From Bryum argenteum (Eukaryota; Streptophyta; Bryopsida; Bryales; Bryaceae): a DNA stretch of 64,000 nt. The notes below the pieces were generated by a model, which saw nothing but the letters and a program-made list of their open reading frames with translations, was not told the DNA's origin and did not search any database. The position numbers and the translations under genes were made by a program. The stretch is taken from assembly GCA_037043015.1 (NCBI GenBank), contig CM073323.1, forward strand, positions 22,658,758 to 22,722,757. The letters are read 5' to 3'. Positions within the stretch are counted from its first letter, which is position 1, and every line of letters begins with the position of its first letter. Positions 57,323-64,000 of this stretch are shown piece by piece.

Positions 57323-58340
57323 AGTAATGAAAAGTCGAATTCCACATTTAATATCTCGACTTGAAAATTAGAATTTGCATGAAAAAAGATTCTTGATGTG
57401 GAATTAACTTTGCAAATTCTTATAGACACACCTTGTAGTATAGGAAAAACCTTAGGGAAAAATATCTATTTCAACTCTTTCATCTAAACCTAAGCCTAAA
57501 ATAGCAAAAATCTAATAGGATATCCTCTACCTTTAGGGGTTAATTGTGAAGGACTACTCTAGATAGATTCCACGGTTTCTTATAGATTGTGTTATCTCAT
57601 ATAAAAGTGAGATTTTGGGCCTAGGTAAATCTTACCATTAGTGCACTTAGAGACTTGTAGGTATCCCACTTTATGTAAATACGGATTCAACAATTAGTGA
57701 GTGTCCATACCTTCAATCTCTAATCTTCCTTATTGTTTTTGGGAGCTTGAAACCTCAGCATTGTGAATTCCTACTTCTATGCACTTGCAAGGGTGTTGAT
57801 CAAGGGTGTTGAACGTCCAATCGTTATATCTTCAGTTGTACAATAGACTATCTTTAAGACCTTCGGATTTTTATCATTTTGAGAAATCATAAAATCTAAA
57901 GTTTGTCTCCCAAGTTTTTTTTAATAATTTTGAAGATTGTTTTTGAAGTTTTCGAAGGTTGCCCTTGTAAAATTGATAAACTTTTTGATCTGAGCTACTT
58001 TGGAATTGGAGTACTAATTTAGTAATAAACATATATTACAAAAAAATAAAAAAATCCAAAAGGATCACTTTTTTAAGTTGCCCCATCTCGGCTCAAAACC
58101 CAAGGATTGTTTTAGAAGACTCAAAAATTGGAATTTTACTTTGCGAATCTACTACACAAACTTTGGCGTAACAAGCAAAAATCTTAGGCAAAAATATCAC
58201 ATTTGACCCCTTTAGGCAAAACTATCACATTTGATCCCTTCATCTTGGTTGCCCAAAATTGCAAAAACCCATATGGGCCTTCAAAGAAGGTTAGGGATTA
58301 AGTATATTATCTTATGTGAACATGAAAATATGGGCATGAT
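57323..58340. repeat. 1-kb direct duplicate of 49.74-50.76 kb
   Basis: See the 49.74-kb copy; about 95% alike by eye, with indels. It carries TTTAGGGGTTAA at 57530, a TTAA-family end. Confidence 0.75.
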
Positions 58341-58464
58341 TCTCATCATATATAGACATGTTGCAAAAATCATAATATAAATCATAATGATCATTTATGC
58401 TATTTATAAAACATTAATAAATAATGTACATGAACTCAATGAACGCTGTCATTAACCCGCTCTC

Positions 58465-58755
58465 ATGGCCAAACGCAAAGATCATTCACAACCCATGGTC
58501 CAAACGCAAGGATCATTCACAACCCATGCTCAATTGTCTTAGAATTAGGTCATTTTGTTTTAGGATCCGGTCATTTTGTTTCAATTGCATGAAACAACTC
58601 TATTTAGAGTGATGAATCCTGTTAGGCCAAGATAAGTAAGGACTCAAAGTGAACATGCTCAATTGTTTTAGGATCCGGTCAATTTGTTTGAGTTGCATAA
58701 AACAACTCTATTTAAAGTAATGAATCCACTTAGGCCAAGATAAGTAAGAACAATG
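58465..58755. repeat. Two nested tandem duplications
   Basis: AAACGCAA(A/G)GATCATTCACA occurs twice (58470-58520), and a unit of about 125 bp containing AGGATCCGGTCA and AAACAACTCTATTTA occurs twice (58500-58750). Confidence 0.65.
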
Positions 58756-58859
58756 CATAGGCTTACACCATTGGTTTTTTAGATTACCTTGCAAATTTCT
58801 TGAGTGTACTATAGAGTGATAGACACAAGAGAACTTGTTATGCTTCCTTAGAGAGTCTG

Positions 58860-59300
58860 GTGCTTATTTTTGATAACTCAAATATATTTGTAATAATAAT
58901 GTTGTAGATATATAGTATTTGTTGATATCAACAAACGCTTATTAATAAAGTATTTGTTGATTTGTAAATGTTGATATCAACTATCGTAATACTTACATTT
59001 GATAATACATCTATAAAAAATTATCCACTAAAGACTACCTATACGTTATATACACTATATATTATATACATTTATAAATAATGTATTGATAATTTTAGAT
59101 TATTATCTATATGATATTTACAAAGATGTAACATATCTACTCAGTGTTATTTTTAACACTATTGTAGATACTTCTTGGTACTCATGATCATTATCTTAAA
59201 ATATAATCAACAAATGCTTATTAATAAAGTTTATTGACAATAAACGTTATTTGCAAACGCTATTATTTAATTAATTACTACCAAAGACTGCTTAATTGAA
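58860..59300. other. Very AT-rich segment
   Basis: Mostly A and T, with repeated GCTTATTAATAAAGT and GTTGATATCAAC. Could be a matrix-attachment-like region or an eroded element; no gene. Confidence 0.4.
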
Positions 59301-59829
59301 GGGACATCTTGGTACTTGCTCTTGCATAAGTTTCAACCTTTACTTTATAAAATTTGAATAATATTGCATATCAAATTGATATCATTTATTATTTCTCTAA
59401 AAACGTAACTAAAGCAACAGTTAAAGTCAAGGGTTTGGTATTTAATATCCATGGGATTAAGTTGAAGGATAGTAATGGGTAATTGGAGTGAGCAATATTT
59501 CAATATGGAGGAATGACACTAGTTAATACATTCTCAAATGCAATATGATTCATAAGGATTGAGTATTCATATTAGTAGTAGCAACTAAGGTAACGCATCC
59601 CAAAGCTTACATAAATTCCCTATGTTTCATTTCAACCTAGTTGTGCACATCCATTTGTGTGTGAGCTTCTTCCCTACATTTTCACATGAAGACACTTAAT
59701 TTTTCTAGTCATGAGTATTTATTAGAATTGAAGGTCGGGAAGTTATTGTCGTATTTGGTAGAGTTGACATCATGTTCTTCTACAAGGACGCAAGCACAAT
59801 GGTAACGGCAAATATTGACAAGCCGTTTG
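59301..59829. other. AT-rich spacer, nothing recognised
   Basis: No supported feature. Confidence 0.4.
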
Positions 59830-60060
59830 CGTGCTCACTGGTTTGCTTCTAACCTCTAAATGTGTTCACCCATCTTGACCTTTGTGTGAGAGATTTTTCA
59901 ACTTCATTACAATTATTGAATTCTTGTTTGTTTGTAGCACATGAGTTTCCTGAAAAAATTGTTGACGTGCATGTTGAGTTGTTCACAGCAAAATGCACTT
60001 TTGAGAGGCCAAATCTTGACACGAAGTAGTACTTAGTCGCAATCACTCTCCACCGTGTCA
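59830..60060 (+). pseudogene. Diverged B3-like segment
   Basis: AHEFPEKIVDVHVELFTAKC and TFERPNLDTK then a stop parallels the EHEFPTTFLKADGEMFALDI, TLERLDFDRKW text of the 45-kb copy, and VRDFSTSLQLL parallels VRERSSISLQLA. An old relative outside the array. Confidence 0.3.
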
Positions 60061-63000
60061 AAAATTTTAGCATAAGAACGAAGTATTTTTGTACAAGGAG
60101 GAGGGTTGGTAAAGTTGTTTAATAAACATTGCACTTTGGCGAGGCCAATTTTAGCTTGAAAGTGACCAATCACGAGTGTTGCCAACATTTTGAAGAATAT
60201 GAGCTAAAGACCATTTGCATACATAACATATTGGTGGATATATTTTGTTATGGAGAATAGGATTGAAGTTTTGTTTGTCCTTTTTCTAATCAACGAAGTG
60301 CCTACCATTAGAATTTGGAAGGGGGTTTGCTAAGTTACTTTGTGAAACATTGCTCAAATGAAGGAAGTCAACGTGTGAGACTTGCTCTATTTTTAACAAA
60401 TCTACAAGCATGTATTCTTATATAAACATGAGAATTGAAAATTGGATGTGATCGATTACTACAAGTTTACATTTTAGGAAACTAAGTCTTATATTATCTT
60501 AAGGATCTAATTCATTCTATACAACTTCAAAAACCCAAAATAAATCTAGGCATGTCATCTCACTTCTCAGCTTCCTAGGCATTGTGATTAATGTAAGCAT
60601 GTACAATCAAATCTTTGTAATGTTTTGGAACTTTCACTGACATGTTTGTGATCTTTACCAACTAATTATCGTGTCCAATTTTATTTTGATGAAGTTCTAT
60701 CTAGTGAAAGAAAGTCGTTGGACTCTATCCAGCAACGTTAAAGCTAGATGAGCATCGTAACGTATATTTTTATTAATTTGAGGAAACAACTACTACTGAA
60801 AGAAGTATCTAAGCAGTGTTTGTAGAGAATGTTGCAAATGCATTTTACAACGTTGAATCTCATTAGTTGGTAATAGTCTAATAGAGCGAACATATCTAAA
60901 GACATGAATTGTTGTTAAAAGATGAAAATCATGAAGTGACTCTGAATTACTAATTGTGCATATTTAAGGGATGATTCCTATGAATGAACCAAAGAAAATT
61001 ATTGAGTTTATGCAACTTTGTGAACCCAAATCTTACATATGCATGTCATCTCAGCCATGAACTTTATGGGTCCTTTTGTTAGTATAAGAATGACGAATAA
61101 AATTTTGAATAATATTATTGAACGTTCAGTCAAATTTATGTAATTCTTATTAACTAGTTAGACTTGTAGGCATTGAATCACATTACAAACTTTTTATCTC
61201 ATTTATTATCTTTGTATGTACTTGTTATTTACATAAGTATTAATCATTCTATAAGTCCATTGGACTTGATCTATACGAAGTTTTTAAATTGGTGTTATTT
61301 GTCTTTTTGCAAGGGTGGCATAATAGCATGGATGTAGAATCAATGTTTATGGTGCCTATGTGTCTATTACCTAAGTTACCTAATTTGGGCCATATAAGAT
61401 CATAATGCCAAAACTTCCTCCTATCACTGTTGCTCATTTACCATATATGTGAAAAATATGTGAAAATTGGTTTAAGTATATTTTATGCTAATATTATGAT
61501 TTGAGTTTCAAAGAGTTTCTTATTAGAACCCAAATCCAAATTAGGATCTACCCAATAATTGAAGAAATTTTTGGTTCCTCAAGAATTAAGAACTTTCTAA
61601 TTTTCAATATAGCATCGTCGTTAATTCATTACGAGTCCAATACCATAATTATTTGGAAAAAAAAATTCCACCTAGGAAGTTGTTGGAATTCACCATACAT
61701 ATGTAAAAATATTACATGAAAAGTTAATTCTGATTTCACATAATTGGCTTGCTGTGATAAAACATGCCCCATAAAACCCCTAAAACAAAAGCTTGCTTGA
61801 GTAGAATGCATGTCAAAAGTTCATACTAACTTGGATGGATTTGCAATCTCTACAACTTAATTTGAACTTGTTATATACTTTAATCCAACAAAACTTTCTC
61901 AAAAACGGGTGTCACATGAAGAAGATAATCAAATATACTTCAAGTTTCTAGCTTCCATCCAAAATGTTGTTTTTTATATCAAGGATATACAGGGTTGAGT
62001 TCTTTTACTCATATGTGCCCCAAAAATGAAGGAAGATAAGAAAAAGAATTCATTTTTCTTCTAACAAACCCGTTTTTGTACATCAAAAATTTAAAATTCT
62101 CTAATAATTCAAAAAGTAAACAAAAGGGTAACATACAAAGTCATTACCATCTTTCAAATGTATAGAAGACTAAAAACTCCCCCTTTTCAACTATCAATTT
62201 ATTATTATTTTATATTATGAAACCAATCAATGTATTATCAATTGAATAGATACACGTGATCCGTAGCAAAACCTCTAACTAGAGAATCAACTTTTGTGCA
62301 CTTAAGAAATTAGAGATGAAGATGGGGAAAAAATGAGAATACTCCAAGTAACGAAGCCTAGAGAGAATTGAATGAGATGCCACTCAAGAGCAAGGTCTAC
62401 TCTACTGATAAAGAGATTAGACTGAAGGTACTGTAGTCAATTCTTATCAAATCTAAATTTCCAACTATCATTTAGATAGAAGATACATTCGATGATATAA
62501 GGTCACTAATAACCTAAGGGCAGTCTGTACTATTAGTTTTCCACTTTTGTAAGACTTCTACACTAAGAAAAATTTGCCTTGTTTATGTTTGAGAACTTGT
62601 TGTGAAATATCCACAACCTCAAACAAAGTTTCATAAATTGGATGTCATTCCCAACTCAACAAATTTCTCGAAAGATAAGTATATAAGAAAAATATAATTC
62701 AAAATTTTACTTTTTTAAGTCTAGTATAACTCCTCAAAATTACCATAAAATGGTTGATTGGGCTCCTAGGGGTTAATGAACCTACTTGAAAGAAAGAAAA
62801 GAGTGAAAAGCTTAGCGCTGCTTTCCACGAGGAGCCAAGCCATTGATAGGGCCAATTCATGGTGAAATCCTCTCTTATGATTGGGCTATTTCTTGAAAAT
62901 GGCCCTAAAGGCTTTACATCTGAACTCAAGGCCAAATTTCAGAAACCATATTATAATGGGTGAGGGACAAGTCGAGATACAACTCGAACTCCAAAAGTTG

Positions 63001-63327
63001 GGAGATACAAGAATGAAAGTCCATTTTATGACCTATAGGCGGTCGCTTGATTTCATTACAAAAATATTATTTCACTAAAATATTTTATCGTAAAAAAGTA
63101 TGGAATTAGCTAATAATACGAATGGGCCCCATGGGCTTGTTTTTCCTTCTACATGTTTGCCCTCAAGGACTTGACACATGGTAAAATTGGCCCAAACTTT
63201 ATTAATTGTTTAATGTGTTTTCCAAGCAGGCAATTGGGCTGAAAATGTGAGTGAATTGGCTTGAAGAATTGTTGGCCTTGACTCCCCATGTAAAGCATCT
63301 ATACACGAGAGAAAGATCCCTCAAACC
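60061..63327. other. AT-rich spacer, nothing recognised
   Basis: Short chance frames only. CCTAGGGGTTAATG at 62766 looks like a TTAA-family end without a partner. 62830-62870 is an inverted relative of 37980-38042. Confidence 0.4.
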
Positions 63328-63328
63328 C

Positions 63329-63726
63329 GGTTCATACTGTGACTTCGAGTGGAGGTGGACAAAACTGAATGTCCACCATCTTGTCCATTACATTGTGGAG
63401 GGAACTTGCCATGTCATCTATCCTTTTGTTTGTCCAGTGAATGGTTTCAGACTGCTCTACTGGACGTCCTAAGACTTTCCTTCTTTTACCCTTCAATTAC
63501 AAGAAGTAATATACATATTATTATTTCACTACACAGTAAAAACTATATGAGTTTGTCCACTGGACAAGTTCATTGAGTAGAATTTTGGCGGGAGAAGATG
63601 CCAACATGGCAAATCCCTCCTGCGGACATCCCTTTAGTTTGAAGGGACTCTAGACAAAACCTAGACATTGACCAAAAGCCAAAGAATTTCGTCCACCTCC
63701 ACTGGACGTCCCAGTCTGAACCGGGT
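63329..63726. mobile_element. MITE-like segment with about 40-bp inverted ends
   Basis: Left CCCGGTTCATACTGTGAC with GTGGAGGTGGAC and right GTCCACCTCCAC with GTCCCAGTCTGAACCGGG are inverted copies with a few mismatches. GTCCA(C/G)TGGAC-type words recur inside. No certain target duplication. Confidence 0.5.
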
Positions 63727-63739
63727 CAGTTGCATACAT

Positions 63740-64000
63740 GAAGTTTTTGAAATAATGTCGCAGCGGCAAATAGAGTGACCCGAGGTTGAGGTAGGGGCAA
63801 CGAAGTACCGTAGTAGGGTGGGCTGGCTCCAGACAGATATCGAGCGGCGTGGACAGAGGGAATAGACAGACAGCTCCCTGCAGGACCGGAGACCCGTTAC
63901 TGTACTGGGGCCAGGCTCAGGCTCAGGCTCATCCGCGGATGTAGGTCGAGCACCAGTTCGCTGCCAACAAGCAGCTCCTTTACATAGTGTACCCACAAAC
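63740..64000. other. GC-richer edge segment, possible exon beyond the window
   Basis: Composition rises sharply against the preceding 5 kb. It contains three CAGGCT repeats (CAGGCTCAGGCTCAGGCT, near 63915). A 111-codon minus-strand frame crosses it but has no recognisable domain and enters the MITE-like segment, so I do not call it a gene. Confidence 0.3.

Noticed and set aside
63661..63996. 111-codon minus-strand gene at the window edge
   Set aside because: It crosses the inverted-repeat segment and shows no domain.

Overview
This is a nuclear window from a land plant. The evidence is a complete plant-type cation/H+ exchanger gene (CHX, CPA2 family) with four short GT-AG introns-separated exons, an upstream TATA box, Bet v 1/PR-10-like sequences, a tRNA-derived SINE and many plant-style MITEs in AT-rich DNA. 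The genes are GC-richer than their surroundings. A non-seed plant such as a bryophyte is my guess, but nothing here proves it.

Layout. 1-3.5 kb: a Tc1/mariner-type MITE, TTAA-flanked MITEs and a 17-bp purine minisatellite with higher-order structure. 3.6-7.3 kb: the only clearly complete gene, CHX (855 aa). 7.5-9.8 kb: a decayed Tc1-type MITE split by a TTAA element, a short minisatellite and a 72-bp TTAA hairpin element. 10.1-12.8 kb: a full-length Tc1-like DD34E transposon with about 580-bp terminal inverted repeats, its transposase broken by two in-frame TGA stops. 13.6-14.4 kb: a CHX pseudogene fragment that still holds part of an intron and carries a MITE with a perfect 9-bp target duplication.

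14.6-57 kb: a dispersed tandem array. A unit containing a possibly B3-like exon, a conserved exon of unknown function (start residues YLDLRSRR or YFDLRTRR) and, on the opposite strand, a second B3-like segment occurs four times, with the conserved exon at 15.5, 24.5, 44.5 and 54.0 kb. The conserved exon is open in three of four copies; the B3-like exon is broken in every copy examined. The units are interrupted by a head-to-head Bet v 1-like pair (22.9-24.1 kb), a 3.4-kb GC-rich solo LTR (38.35-41.77 kb, 5-bp target duplication) and an 8-bp-duplication foldback MITE (42.3 kb). The 25-38 kb stretch is AT-rich and gene-poor, with a SINE, CACTA-type and other MITEs.

Four long inverted repeats stand out: 16.6-17.65, 23.0-24.1, 47.0-48.7 and 54.8-57.0 kb. 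Three have arms of 0.5-1.05 kb separated by only 34-45 bp, and two contain gene-family sequence; they could be transcribed as hairpin RNA. 58-64 kb is mostly unrecognised AT-rich DNA, ending in a GC-richer segment. Because copies of the same unit can be compared, several insertions have visible empty sites, which fixes target-site duplications for multiple transposon families directly.
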